Origin: an uncultured Bacilli bacterium
GTDB lineage: Bacteria; Bacillota_I; Bacilli_A; RF39; UBA660
Assembly (NCBI GenBank): GCA_947632565.1
Contig: CANRPT010000003.1
Span: forward strand, 1-58,297
DNA length: 58,297 bases
Reading direction: 5' to 3'
Below the pieces are notes generated by a model that was not told the DNA's origin, searched no databases, and saw only the letters and a list, made by a program, of their open reading frames with translations. Below are positions 15,634 through 25,761 of the stretch, one piece after another (the first letter of the stretch is position 1; each line of letters starts with the position of its first letter). The translations under genes were made by a program, and so were the position numbers.

Positions 15634-18415
15634 TCTTTTTCTCTTTCCTTAATAAGTAAAATCCGCTTAGTAGAAGGAAGGTTCCAAAATAAGAAATATT
15701 AGATTGATGTATTTCCGTATTGGGTACTTCAATTCTTTCTTGTTCATCACTATATTCAAAAACTTGTTCTAATAGCTCTACTTTCTTTGTTTCTAAACTA
15801 TCTAATAATACTTCTATTACAGATTCATTCGTTGGATCTATCAAATAATAACTACCTAAATATAAGTCATCTGTTAGAATGGTTTTTCCATTCCATTTTG
15901 CTGTTGATACCAAAGAATCTTTGGCATATAGTTTTACTCCATCCTTGGAATAAATATCTTCTTTCGCATAAATTGGAATTTCAATTTCAATATCCTGCTT
16001 CTTATCTTTTAAGATATCATTGAAATAGTATTCCATCCATTTTTCAATCTCAATTCTACTTTTTATTTTCTGATTTGGTACAATGATTTCCATATATTTT
16101 TGGTGATTTTCATCTTCTAAATAATTCGTATTATCATTGATTTCAAAAAGGAATATATTTTCATTCATTACATAACCATCTACTGCTTTTATTTGTTCTA
16201 CTTGATAAGTACCACTTGTTAATAAGTACATTGTAGTAATTCCTAAATTATTTGTTGTAAGAATAAAAGTATTTCCTTTCTCATCTTTTAAATATTCTCC
16301 TGTTTCCCTATTTTTAATACGAAAGCTTGCTCCCTTTTCTAAAATTGGTAAATGGGAATCAAAATCCGTATTTTTGACTTGGATGTAAACTTCAATTTCT
16401 TTACTATACTCATAAATTTGTTCTAATAAGTCAATCTTTTTTGGTTCTTCACTATCTAGAGTGACTTCCATTCTGGAATGATTGATTGGATTCGTAAAAT
16501 AAAAGGTACCAAGATATAAATCTTCTGTTAAAATCATTTTTCCATTCCATTTTGCAATTGATACCAAAGAATCTTTGGCATATAATTTTAAACCATCTTT
16601 CGAATAAACATCTTCTTTGGCATATATTGGAATGGTAATTTCTTTATCTTGTATTTTATTCGTTAAAATATCATTGAAATAATATTCTGTCCATTTTTCA
16701 AATTCAATTCTACTTCTTATTTTCTGATTTGGTACAATGATTTCAATATACTTTTGTTGATTTTCGTCTTCTTGATAAATGGTATCTTCATTTATTTGAA
16801 AGAAAAATACATGTTGATTCATGCGATAAGTATCTACAGCTTGAATCTGTTCTACCTGATATACACCACTTGATAATAAGTATAAATTGGTAACTCCGAA
16901 ATTATTGGTAGAAAGTAGTAAAATATTACCATTGAAATCTGTTACATATTTTCCTGTTTCTAAATCTTTTATTCGAAATACTGCACCTTTTTCTAAAATT
17001 GGTAAATGAGAATCAAAATCAATATTTTGAATTCTAATATTTAAAGTCAATTCTTCATTATATAATGGAAAGTTTTGGATTTGATTTGCCTCCACTACAT
17101 GAATTTCAAAGTCTTCTACAAAAGCATGATTTTTAGCTCCTTCTTCTTGTACAACGGTATAAGTTCCATAAGGAAGAGTCAAAGAATAAGTACCATTTTC
17201 ATCGGTTTTAAAGGTAGTTACCTTGCGATGATTTTTATCATAGATAGAAAATTTTGCATCTTTTTCTTCTTTGATTTCTCCTGTTATTGGATTTTTCAAA
17301 TATTTTTGAAAGGTAATTTGATTTTGGATAACTTGATTATAAAAAGAAACATTTTTTACTTCTTCATTCACTTCAATTTCTAAAGTATTAGGATTTAATT
17401 CATATCCAGTTCCTGCTTGAATTTCTTTTAAATAGTAAGTTCCATAATCTAAATCATCAAAGGATAAAGTAAAATCTTCTCCTATTTCTTTTTCTGCAAC
17501 GAAATAATTATCTTGATCCAATAACTGAAATTTACTTCCTTTTAAGCTTGCCTCTCCTAATGATTCTGTAGTACCAGTAGTCATATCTAGTTTATTGACA
17601 ATGATTTTAGCTGGATTTACATTCAGAGTAATTACCATATATATGGGATAATAATTCCCTGGTGCTAACACATCTTGTCCTGTTTGGTCTACATAGATAA
17701 TTGGATCTGAGGTAAACCTTTTTCCACTATTCGTAAAATATAGTATGGTCTCTCCTTTCGTTTTTTTGGTTACAGTCAATTGATTTCCTTCTTTTTGAAC
17801 TTCAATCGTACCATTATGATGATAGTCAAATCTATCTAATACTTGATTTGTATCTGTAATCGTTATTGGTGTGTTATAAGTTAAGTCATAATGTTCATTA
17901 TAAAAGGATGGGGTAATGCCATGAGCTTTTATTAAGGATTGAATTTCTTCCATTTCTTCTTCATATTTGGTAACTTGATTACCATTTAAGGTATCTGTAA
18001 AATAGAAAGTAGAGTCTTTCGATACTTCCTTCCAAATCATAAATTGCGTAATGGCGAACCACTTACTATCCATATGACCATCATACCCATATCCGTAATA
18101 TGCAATTAACATTACTTTTTCCCAAGTTGCATAGTCAAGACTAGCTTGTTGATAGGGTTTAGAGTCATACCCCGTTAAATTAGTATTTTCTTTTAAATTT
18201 TCCCAAGGTTCTAGGCAATAAACTGGTTCGTTATCACTATTTCTTCTAAAAAATCTTAATTGTTCATATTTCCCAGAAGATCCTTTGAATTTCTTGATGT
18301 AGGCACCAGGAATGTATTCCGCTGCATGAAAGCTATCCTCCAATGCTTCTACTTTAAAATTTGGTATCACAAAAAGTGATAATAATACTATGAAAACCGT
18401 CATTAATTTTTTCAT
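15623..18415 (-). CDS. Thioester-domain surface adhesin with SpaA-like repeats and VPNTE sorting signal
   Basis: A 930-residue secreted wall protein. Signal peptide at 1-24. A TQxA-type thioester domain follows, with Cys67 (PVYCLEP) and Gln124 (AITQFMIW) positioned for an internal Cys-Gln bond, which in streptococcal adhesins reacts covalently with host amines. Next are two SpaA/prealbumin-like domains (about 270-355 and 365-455), then two tandem ~218-residue repeats (about 468-900), each starting FDSHLPILEKGA. The C-terminus has VPNTE at 897-901, a hydrophobic helix and a Lys-rich tail: a sorting signal that departs from LPxTG. A strong AGGAGG site precedes the ATG. The sortase gene follows immediately. 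Function as a host-binding adhesin is inferred from the domains. Confidence 0.92.
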   Translation of the reverse strand: MKKLMTVFIVLLSLFVIPNFKVEALEDSFHAAEYIPGAYIKKFKGSSGKYEQLRFFRRNSDNEPVYCLEPWENLKENTNLTGYDSKPYQQASLDYATWEKVMLIAYYGYGYDGHMDSKWFAITQFMIWKEVSKDSTFYFTDTLNGNQVTKYEEEMEEIQSLIKAHGITPSFYNEHYDLTYNTPITITDTNQVLDRFDYHHNGTIEVQKEGNQLTVTKKTKGETILYFTNSGKRFTSDPIIYVDQTGQDVLAPGNYYPIYMVITLNVNPAKIIVNKLDMTTGTTESLGEASLKGSKFQLLDQDNYFVAEKEIGEDFTLSFDDLDYGTYYLKEIQAGTGYELNPNTLEIEVNEEVKNVSFYNQVIQNQITFQKYLKNPITGEIKEEKDAKFSIYDKNHRKVTTFKTDENGTYSLTLPYGTYTVVQEEGAKNHAFVEDFEIHVVEANQIQNFPLYNEELTLNIRIQNIDFDSHLPILEKGAVFRIKDLETGKYVTDFNGNILLLSTNNFGVTNLYLLSSGVYQVEQIQAVDTYRMNQHVFFFQINEDTIYQEDENQQKYIEIIVPNQKIRSRIEFEKWTEYYFNDILTNKIQDKEITIPIYAKEDVYSKDGLKLYAKDSLVSIAKWNGKMILTEDLYLGTFYFTNPINHSRMEVTLDSEEPKKIDLLEQIYEYSKEIEVYIQVKNTDFDSHLPILEKGASFRIKNRETGEYLKDEKGNTFILTTNNLGITTMYLLTSGTYQVEQIKAVDGYVMNENIFLFEINDNTNYLEDENHQKYMEIIVPNQKIKSRIEIEKWMEYYFNDILKDKKQDIEIEIPIYAKEDIYSKDGVKLYAKDSLVSTAKWNGKTILTDDLYLGSYYLIDPTNESVIEVLLDSLETKKVELLEQVFEYSDEQERIEVPNTEIHQSNISYFGTFLLLSGFYLLRKEKKNEN
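15720..17014 (-). repeat. Two tandem ~654-bp coding repeats in the surface protein
   Basis: The sequence encoding FDSHLPILEKGA recurs with an offset of 654 bp (16995 versus 16341), and similarity extends across the unit, including VPNQKI, IPIYAKED and KLYAKDSLVS blocks. Each unit is about 218 residues: a SpaA-like fold plus a second beta-rich part. Recombination between units could change the length of the protein. Confidence 0.85.
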
Positions 18416-18543
18416 TTTTCTTCCCTCCTATTAAATTTGGTTTCTATAGTATTATTTGAAAAAAATTGCATTTGACTAAAAAAAAAGAAAAATTCTTTCA
18501 ATTTTCTTCATTTTTTAATAAAATTTGACACTTTTTGACATAA

Positions 18544-19263
18544 TTAATTTTTCTTTTTTTGAAATAATTCTTTTACACTAGGAAGAGATAGTTCTTCATT
18601 TCTAAAATCAATCAAATCGAAAAAACGATACATGGTAGTACAACTTTCACATTTGGCTGGACTCTCTTTCTTATCTAACCACTTCTCGTGAATCTTCTTT
18701 GCTCGTTTGATTGCCTCTAATAAATCCCCATATTGATAAAAAATATGGAAAATTTTTAATAAATTTTTTTGATATTTTTGGCTACAACCGTGAGATGCAA
18801 GTTGTTCATCTATTTTTTGTTTATAATCTTTTCGATCAATCCCACTATCACAATAGAAGAAATGTAGTAAAAAGAAATATTCAATAGCTTGATTGGACCA
18901 ACATGCAATGTATCCTTCTTTCTCGCACATTTGAATTGCTTTATTAAAATCATTATCACTAAAACTATCTTTATCGAATACCACAATTGTATATTTATAT
19001 GGTATTAACACTTCTCTTTTCTTACTATCTACTAAATTTTGAAGTTCCATTGCTTTATCTACTAAGGAAGTAGTATTCATTCCCATCCCTGTAATAGTAA
19101 CATCTAATTGCATATCTTGAGGTATTTTAGTATTCATAAATTCAATAACGCCTTTTAAATAGTTAGGTTCTGTTTTTGTTCCTTCACAGACAACCAACCA
19201 TTTACTTTTTTCTTGTCTTAAAATTCCACTTTTCCTTGGTGTTCTTTCCTTTCTACTTCCCAT
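18544..19263 (-). CDS. rloB: RloB-like Toprim-fold protein (AbiL-type defence, effector)
   Basis: A 239-residue RloB-family protein. The N-terminal WLVVCEGTKTEPNYLKG (Glu27) and the IVVFDKDSF acidic motif (Asp96, Asp98) form a Toprim-like metal site; SNQAIEYFFLLHF is the third conserved block. RloB-type proteins are the putative nuclease effectors of RloAB/AbiL phage-defence pairs. Its ATG lies 5 bp after the stop of the ATPase gene. No methylase or restriction gene is nearby. The defence role is inferred from the family pairing. Confidence 0.88.
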   Translation of the reverse strand: MGSRKERTPRKSGILRQEKSKWLVVCEGTKTEPNYLKGVIEFMNTKIPQDMQLDVTITGMGMNTTSLVDKAMELQNLVDSKKREVLIPYKYTIVVFDKDSFSDNDFNKAIQMCEKEGYIACWSNQAIEYFFLLHFFYCDSGIDRKDYKQKIDEQLASHGCSQKYQKNLLKIFHIFYQYGDLLEAIKRAKKIHEKWLDKKESPAKCESCTTMYRFFDLIDFRNEELSLPSVKELFQKKKN

Positions 19264-19268
19264 ACTGA

Positions 19269-20447
19269 TTACCTCTCTTGAAATGGAATTGCTCCAAATT
19301 CTCCTGCTAAATATTTCTTTTCGTAGTCTGCATCCCCTCTTAAATTTTCAAAATCAGATAAAGAATACAAATTAGACATTCCATTTTTATCTTTTTCTAC
19401 TAAATAAATCTGATCTCTTCTTAATTCATCTTTATCAAATAAATAAGTACTATGAGCACTATAAATTAATTGTGCATGTTTTTTATTGAAAGATGGATTA
19501 TTAAACATGGAAACAATTTTACGATATAAAAGAGGATGAAATTTCGTATCTAATTCATCAATAAATAAAGTTCCACCATCTTCTAAGGAAAGGATAATAA
19601 ATGGGGCCAATGCTATTGCTTTAAAGGTTCCATCCGATTCTAAGGATATTTCCATTTTATATTTCTTTTTCCTATTCTTAGGATCGGAGTGAACACAATA
19701 TATTTTATATTCTTCCTTCTCCAATTTATTTTCTTTTTCTATAATAATCTTTTCAACACAAGAATCAATTTCACTCATAAATCTTTCTACTTTTTCTACT
19801 AAATCTGGATTATTATATAATAATTCATAAATAGAAGTAGGGATATTCATAAAATCTTTTGCATAAAATCCATTTATAAACCAATCATAGATTTTATCCG
19901 CTATTTGAATTCTTCTTCTTCCTAATATACTAAGTAATAACGTTTTTTGATCTAAAAATGGTTCATAGTCTTTAATATCAGCAAATTTTTCTACGATAAC
20001 ATTATTTTTTTCTCTTTCAAATAACATTTTTTCTTTTGCTGTTGTATTGCTTTTAAATGGCTTTTCATAAAGCCATTCTTCCTTAATTTCCTCTCTATTG
20101 GCAATAAAACCATAACGATATTCTTTCTCATCAATGTTTAAAAATATTTCAAATTCACTGTCTTCTTTACGATATTCATCGGTAAAAATAAAGGGATTTA
20201 CCTCAAATGGTTTTGTTTTATTCATATCAAAGGACTTTATCACTAAATATGCCATGGTAAAAAAAGCATCTAAAACGGTTGTTTTTCCAGAAGCATTAGC
20301 ACCTTGTATTTCTACTACAGGTAATGTTTTATTTCCATTTTTCTCTATTAGATAATCAGAATGTCTTTGTTCTAAAGTTGCTGTCATATCCAATATAGCC
20401 TCATGATAAAAACTTTTATGATTTTTAAAACGAAATTGTATTAACAT
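19269..20447 (-). CDS. rloA: RloA-like AAA ATPase (AbiL-type defence, sensor)
   Basis: A 392-residue ATPase of the RloA/OLD-like, SMC-related group. Walker A is GANASGKT at 49-56, Walker B TLFIDELD near 293-300, and a conserved YSAHSTYLF follows. It opens with the typical LIQFRFKNHKSF strand. The ATG at 20447 is chosen over one at 20474 because the latter lies next to the -10 box and upstream of the predicted transcript start, and because AAGAAGTGAG precedes 20447. With the RloB gene it forms a two-gene operon. Such ATPases are thought to hold the effector inactive until phage infection. Confidence 0.88.
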   Translation of the reverse strand: MLIQFRFKNHKSFYHEAILDMTATLEQRHSDYLIEKNGNKTLPVVEIQGANASGKTTVLDAFFTMAYLVIKSFDMNKTKPFEVNPFIFTDEYRKEDSEFEIFLNIDEKEYRYGFIANREEIKEEWLYEKPFKSNTTAKEKMLFEREKNNVIVEKFADIKDYEPFLDQKTLLLSILGRRRIQIADKIYDWFINGFYAKDFMNIPTSIYELLYNNPDLVEKVERFMSEIDSCVEKIIIEKENKLEKEEYKIYCVHSDPKNRKKKYKMEISLESDGTFKAIALAPFIILSLEDGGTLFIDELDTKFHPLLYRKIVSMFNNPSFNKKHAQLIYSAHSTYLFDKDELRRDQIYLVEKDKNGMSNLYSLSDFENLRGDADYEKKYLAGEFGAIPFQER

Positions 20448-20474
20448 AATCTCACTTCTTTCTTTTTCAAGCAT

Positions 20475-20502
20475 ATTATATCATCTCTTTTCTAAATTTC
20501 AA
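20475..20502 (-). promoter_or_regulatory. Promoter of the rloAB-like operon
   Basis: On the minus strand TTGAAA (20497-20502), a 16-bp spacer and TATAAT (20475-20480). The predicted transcript begins near 20468, which supports the start codon at 20447. Confidence 0.8.
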
Positions 20503-20504
20503 TG

Positions 20505-20529
20505 ATTTAGGAGAAAATTTCTCCTAAAT
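20505..20529. promoter_or_regulatory. Perfect 12-bp palindrome upstream of the rloAB promoter
   Basis: ATTTAGGAGAAA and its exact complement are separated by one base, ending 2 bp upstream of the -35 box. No T tract follows on the minus strand, and the upstream gene already has a terminator at 20595-20612, so an operator is more likely than a terminator. The binding protein is unknown. Confidence 0.5.
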
Positions 20530-20594
20530 TATTAAATTATTTTTATTTTACTACTTATTTTTGATAAAATATGTCGTTTTATAGAAAAAGAAAA

Positions 20595-20612
20595 ACGTGA
20601 TATAAATCACGT
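20595..20612 (-). terminator. Terminator after the GT2 gene at 20660
   Basis: On the minus strand ACGTGA-TTTATA-TCACGT is followed by TTTTTCTTTTTC. Confidence 0.8.
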
Positions 20613-20659
20613 AAAAATACACAACAATTAATTTTATTTTTAAATTACTTATATGTATT

Positions 20660-21613
20660 TTATTTTAATAATTCTTTTTCAATAAAATACCTTGGTCTTT
20701 GTTTTGTTTCATGATATATTTTGCCAATATATTCTCCTATAACTCCAATAGATAGCATTTGAAGTCCTCCAATAAACCAAATAGATATAGTAATAAATGT
20801 CCATCCTGGTACTACTTTTCCCATTATTTTCACAACTAAGGAATATATCATGATAACAATACTTATTAACAATATAATCATTCCTAAAATTAGTACCATT
20901 CTTAATGGTTTAATACTAAATGACGTTATTCCATCACAAGCAAAAGATAACATTTTTTTGAAAGGATATTTACTTTCACCAGCAAATCTTTTATCTCTTT
21001 CATAGTAAACTACACTGCTTTTATAGCCTATTAAAGGGAATATTCCTCTTAAAAATAAATTTACTTCTTTATAATTTTCAAAACAATCTAATACTTTTCT
21101 ACTAGTTAATCTAAAATCAGCGTGATTATATATAACATCTACACCCATTATTTTCATCAATTTATAAAAACTTTGAGCAGTAGTTTTCTTAAACCAAGAA
21201 TCTTTTTTTCTACTATTTCTTACTCCATATACAATTTCATTACCCTTATAATACTCTTCTAACATCTTATCTATAGCATGAATATCATCCTGTAAATCAG
21301 CATCCATACTAATTATTACATCTGCATATGACTTAGCTGTTAATAATCCTGCTACTAAAGCATTTTGATGTCCTTTATTTCTCGATAATTTAATACCTAA
21401 AAAGGTATTATTATTTTTATGTATACTTTCTATTAAGCTCCAGGTTTTATCTTTAGATCCATCATCTACATATAGTATCTTACTTTCCTTAGAAATTAAT
21501 TTATTACTAATTAAATTCTTATATTTTTCTTTTAATCTTTTAGTTGTTTCTAACAGAACTTCTTCTTCATTATAACAAGGTATTACCATATAAAGTATTA
21601 CTTCTTTATTCAT
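20660..21613 (-). CDS. GtrB-like membrane glycosyltransferase (GT2)
   Basis: A 317-residue GT2 protein with the N-terminal YMVIPCYNEEEVLLETTKR, a metal site in ISMDADLQDD near 101-110 and two C-terminal membrane helices. It resembles the GtrB-like protein at 11404 in architecture. It probably charges undecaprenyl phosphate with a sugar for glycan decoration by a GT-C transferase; a decayed GT-C gene lies divergently upstream. It stands alone, with its own terminator at 20595. Confidence 0.87.
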   Translation of the reverse strand: MNKEVILYMVIPCYNEEEVLLETTKRLKEKYKNLISNKLISKESKILYVDDGSKDKTWSLIESIHKNNNTFLGIKLSRNKGHQNALVAGLLTAKSYADVIISMDADLQDDIHAIDKMLEEYYKGNEIVYGVRNSRKKDSWFKKTTAQSFYKLMKIMGVDVIYNHADFRLTSRKVLDCFENYKEVNLFLRGIFPLIGYKSSVVYYERDKRFAGESKYPFKKMLSFACDGITSFSIKPLRMVLILGMIILLISIVIMIYSLVVKIMGKVVPGWTFITISIWFIGGLQMLSIGVIGEYIGKIYHETKQRPRYFIEKELLK

Positions 21614-21727
21614 AACATCACATCCATAATATTATTTTACTAAAAATTTTAAAAAAGTATATTATTTTTAAAAATTTGCAAACTAATTGTATCATATTTA
21701 CATTGCTTTTTAATTTGAATGATTATA

Positions 21728-21756
21728 TTTACATTATTCGCTATATAAGTTATAAT
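21728..21756 (+). promoter_or_regulatory. Promoter of the GT-C pseudogene
   Basis: TTTACA, 17-bp spacer, TATAAT, followed by GAGAGGTAGG and ATG at 21807. The promoter looks intact although the gene is interrupted. Confidence 0.7.
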
Positions 21757-21806
21757 TATTCTCATAATATATCACAATTTAATCTAATGAGAGGTAGGAA
21801 CACAGT

Positions 21807-23002
21807 ATGAAAATCACAAAAACGGAACAAAAAATAATTAATTATATCACGAAGCACAAAAGAATCATATATATAATCATTATATCTCTTTGTGCTTTAT
21901 TAGTGAGATTATCTACATTTAAATTTCAATCAGGAGATTATATTATTTTTTTAAATCAATGAATGGAACAATATCATTCCTATGGTATATTTGCATTAGG
22001 TCATAAAATTGGTGATTATAATTGTATATATAATATAATTTTATCATTATTATCCTACATACCACTACCTGATTTATATACCATAAAAATAGTATCCGTA
22101 ATATTTGACTTTGTTATAGCAATATTTGGCTATAAAATAACAAAAGAAGTAACAAGAAATGATAACTTATCTTTGATAACATATACAACTTTATTATTTC
22201 TACCTAGCACTATTTTGAATTCAGGAGTTTGGGCACAATGTGACTCCATATATACAGCATTTGCTGTAATATCCATATATTTTTTAATAAAAGAAGAATA
22301 TATAAAATCATTTATTTTTGCAGGAATATCATTTTCTTTCAAACTACAATTTATATTTCTTTTACCTGTATTTGTAATATATTATGTTTATAAAAAGAGA
22401 TTTTCTATTTTGAATTTTTTAATAATTCCTTTCGTAAATTTTATATTTGCAATACCTTCAATACTCCTAGGGAGAGGAATAATAGACGTACTATTAATAT
22501 ATTTTAATCAAGCAAATGAATATCAGGATTATACCTTAAATTTTCCAAATTTATACAAAATACTAGGTGGCACTGAACACTTAAAATATCTAGGTATTAT
22601 TTTATGTATGTCAGCTTTTATTATAATTCTCTACTGCGTTATAAATAAAAAAATAAAACTCAATAGTAATAATATATTATTGTTATGTGCAATAAGTCCT
22701 ATTATTGCACCATTTTTCTTACCGCATATGCATGATAGATATTTATTTATGGGAGATATATATACAGTTATATGGTTTATTTGTTCTAAAAATAAAAAAT
22801 ATCTATATGTACCTGTAACTATAAATTTAGTATCTTTATCAACATATACTAGTTTCTTATTTGGTTATGAATTTTTAAATCCAACATTTATAGCCGTTAT
22901 TTATTTACTTGTTTTAATAAAATTTATGTACGATATTATATGTCAATTTAATACAGGAACAAAAAATAGTAAAAGCACTAAAATATTTGAAAAAAGCAAC
23001 CA

Positions 23003-23006
<4 letters not shown>
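21807..23006 (+). pseudogene. GT-C family mannosyltransferase-like protein, interrupted by TGA
   Basis: An ATG at 21807 with a good ribosome site opens a frame that reads through 51 codons to a TGA at 21960-21962 and continues without break for 347 more residues. Joined, it encodes a ~399-residue polytopic protein: first helix, SGDYIIFLNQ-stop-MEQYHSYGIFAL, then NYIILSLLSYIPL-type helices, and later GVWAQCDSIYTAF. In related GT-C proteins the residue at the stop position is normally Trp (FLxPW), so TGG to TGA is the likely lesion. Its 3' end overlaps the end of the converging galE pseudogene by two bases. The downstream part could be translated alone from 21963 but would lack the catalytic acidic loop. 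Confidence 0.75.
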
Positions 23007-24002
<996 letters not shown>

Positions 24003-24029
24003 TTAAATTACACCTCTTTATTATATTTT

Positions 24030-25559
24030 TTATTTATATTCAAACTCTATATCTTGTGGTAAATCATAATAGTATTTCATATATGTTTGAATATAACTAT
24101 AACCTTCATCATATGGCATTTCAATAGCATATAGATTATCAGGAATTTTCTTTAAATTTTTTACTACTGTTATGTCTTCTCCTTGTTTTATCTTTTTACT
24201 AGTTTCTTTTAAAAGAGCATCATTACTTTTCATAACATTATTATTTTTATAATATCCATATGTTACTAAACTGAAGTTTACTATACTTACAACTAACAGT
24301 GAAAACATTACATACTTATAATCCATCTTTGATTTTAAGATATCAACGAAGACATATACTGCTATAATAAACATAGTTATATCAAACATTATTGTTGATC
24401 TTAAAGGGAAATATGGTGCTACTGATATTACTCCTAATGAGCATAATCCACTAATTATCAAATATATAAATAGATATTCTTTATGAGAATAAAAGTATCT
24501 TAATACTGACCACAATAATCCTAATAACTGAATAATCATAAAACTCATAGATAATAATTTATAAATATCTTTATCAATTAAACTATAAAAATATGAGAAA
24601 TATCCTTCATTTCTAATGCAAGTAAATAATAAAATACATAATGTTGATATAAATACTATTTTATGAATTAAAATATATTTTTTATCTTTTTTAATATTTT
24701 TATAAACTAAATATAGACATACTAATAAAAATAATATTGTAAATATTTTAGTATACATACCAAATACATTATTTATAATATTTGGTAAATTAACTTTTAT
24801 CTTACCCAATAAACTTAATTTACTAAAATCATCAGTAGTTGTTAATCTTACTCTAGAACCGGGTGCTATCATTAAAACAGCAAAACCCGCTATACTAGAT
24901 AAACACATCAAAATATTTTTCCAATTTATTTTTTTATCAATAATTGCTTTATGAATGGTATAAAGTACAATAAATGCAACAACCATAGCACTAATTTGTT
25001 CTTGTGACCATGCGGCGATAAATATAAAGAATAAACATAAGATATATTTTATATTGCTAATATTATCATCATATAAATATACTACTATTAAAAATGGTAA
25101 TAATGGATATACATAAAGAACAGAAGCGGTTGCCCAAAATATTCCTGATCTAATGGTCATTATTTCAAAAATTCCATAACATAAACAAGATACTATAGCT
25201 ACTTTATAATCACTAACTTTCGTATGCTTACTAACTATTTTATATATTAAATAAAATATTAAGGTTATTATTATACTTTGTAATAATCTAAAGAAGGGAA
25301 GACCTATTCTTAAAGAAAGAATTTCTATTAAAAAGTATAGTACTCTTCCTCCCCAATTATTATAATGAAATATTAAAAAATTTACTATTTCTTTAAATGA
25401 TGTATTAGTACCCATTACTCCATCATAGTTAAATAAATAACTTAATGAAACATACCCATAATCATCATGATATAACCATAAAAATTGATGTTGTAAAAAT
25501 ACTAATAGAAAAAATATTCCAAAAACCCATAATACTTTATTTGATAAAATTTTTTTCAT
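24030..25559 (-). CDS. DUF6056-like polytopic membrane protein
   Basis: A 509-residue protein with about eleven membrane helices. After the first helix it has WLYHDDYGYVSLSYLF, a DD-containing outer loop of the kind that carries the catalytic acids in GT-C glycosyltransferases, followed by HYNNWGGRVLYFL. This matches the DUF6056 group often found in polysaccharide loci. It ends in a soluble ~60-residue segment. Probable role: transfer of a sugar from a lipid carrier outside the membrane, not demonstrated. It has its own promoter. Confidence 0.75.
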   Translation of the reverse strand: MKKILSNKVLWVFGIFFLLVFLQHQFLWLYHDDYGYVSLSYLFNYDGVMGTNTSFKEIVNFLIFHYNNWGGRVLYFLIEILSLRIGLPFFRLLQSIIITLIFYLIYKIVSKHTKVSDYKVAIVSCLCYGIFEIMTIRSGIFWATASVLYVYPLLPFLIVVYLYDDNISNIKYILCLFFIFIAAWSQEQISAMVVAFIVLYTIHKAIIDKKINWKNILMCLSSIAGFAVLMIAPGSRVRLTTTDDFSKLSLLGKIKVNLPNIINNVFGMYTKIFTILFLLVCLYLVYKNIKKDKKYILIHKIVFISTLCILLFTCIRNEGYFSYFYSLIDKDIYKLLSMSFMIIQLLGLLWSVLRYFYSHKEYLFIYLIISGLCSLGVISVAPYFPLRSTIMFDITMFIIAVYVFVDILKSKMDYKYVMFSLLVVSIVNFSLVTYGYYKNNNVMKSNDALLKETSKKIKQGEDITVVKNLKKIPDNLYAIEMPYDEGYSYIQTYMKYYYDLPQDIEFEYK

Positions 25560-25607
25560 CTCTATACTCCTTATCTTATACTTTTAAATAATCTATATAC
25601 CATCTAA

Positions 25608-25637
25608 ATTATACCTGCCCATTTATAAAAAAGTCAA
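25608..25637 (-). promoter_or_regulatory. Promoter of the DUF6056-like gene
   Basis: On the minus strand TTGACT, an 18-bp spacer and TATAAT. It is divergent from the plus-strand promoter at 25709. Confidence 0.7.
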
Positions 25638-25708
25638 GATGACAACCTATCGTATAATTAATAAAAATAAACTCTATGCAAGAACAATAGTAGATTCTTA
25701 ATACCTAA

Positions 25709-25737
25709 TTGAAACTTAACTTACAGAATAGTATAAT
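25709..25737 (+). promoter_or_regulatory. Promoter of the plus-strand glycan cassette
   Basis: TTGAAA (25709-25714), 17-bp spacer, TATAAT (25732-25737), followed by GAGGAG and ATG at 25762. It would drive the four-gene cassette to 30474. Confidence 0.85.
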
Positions 25738-25761
25738 AATATTATACGAGGAGTATTTAAA

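Noticed and set aside
20505-20529. Intrinsic terminator
   Set aside because: No T run follows on the minus strand, another terminator already ends the upstream gene, and the site touches the -35 box of the rloAB-like promoter.
21960-21962. TGA read as tryptophan (genetic code 4)
   Set aside because: TGA ends genes at 26962-26964 (overlapping the next ATG) and at 27933-27935, where read-through would fuse a pyruvyltransferase to a flippase. Trp is TGG elsewhere, so the internal TGAs are nonsense codons.
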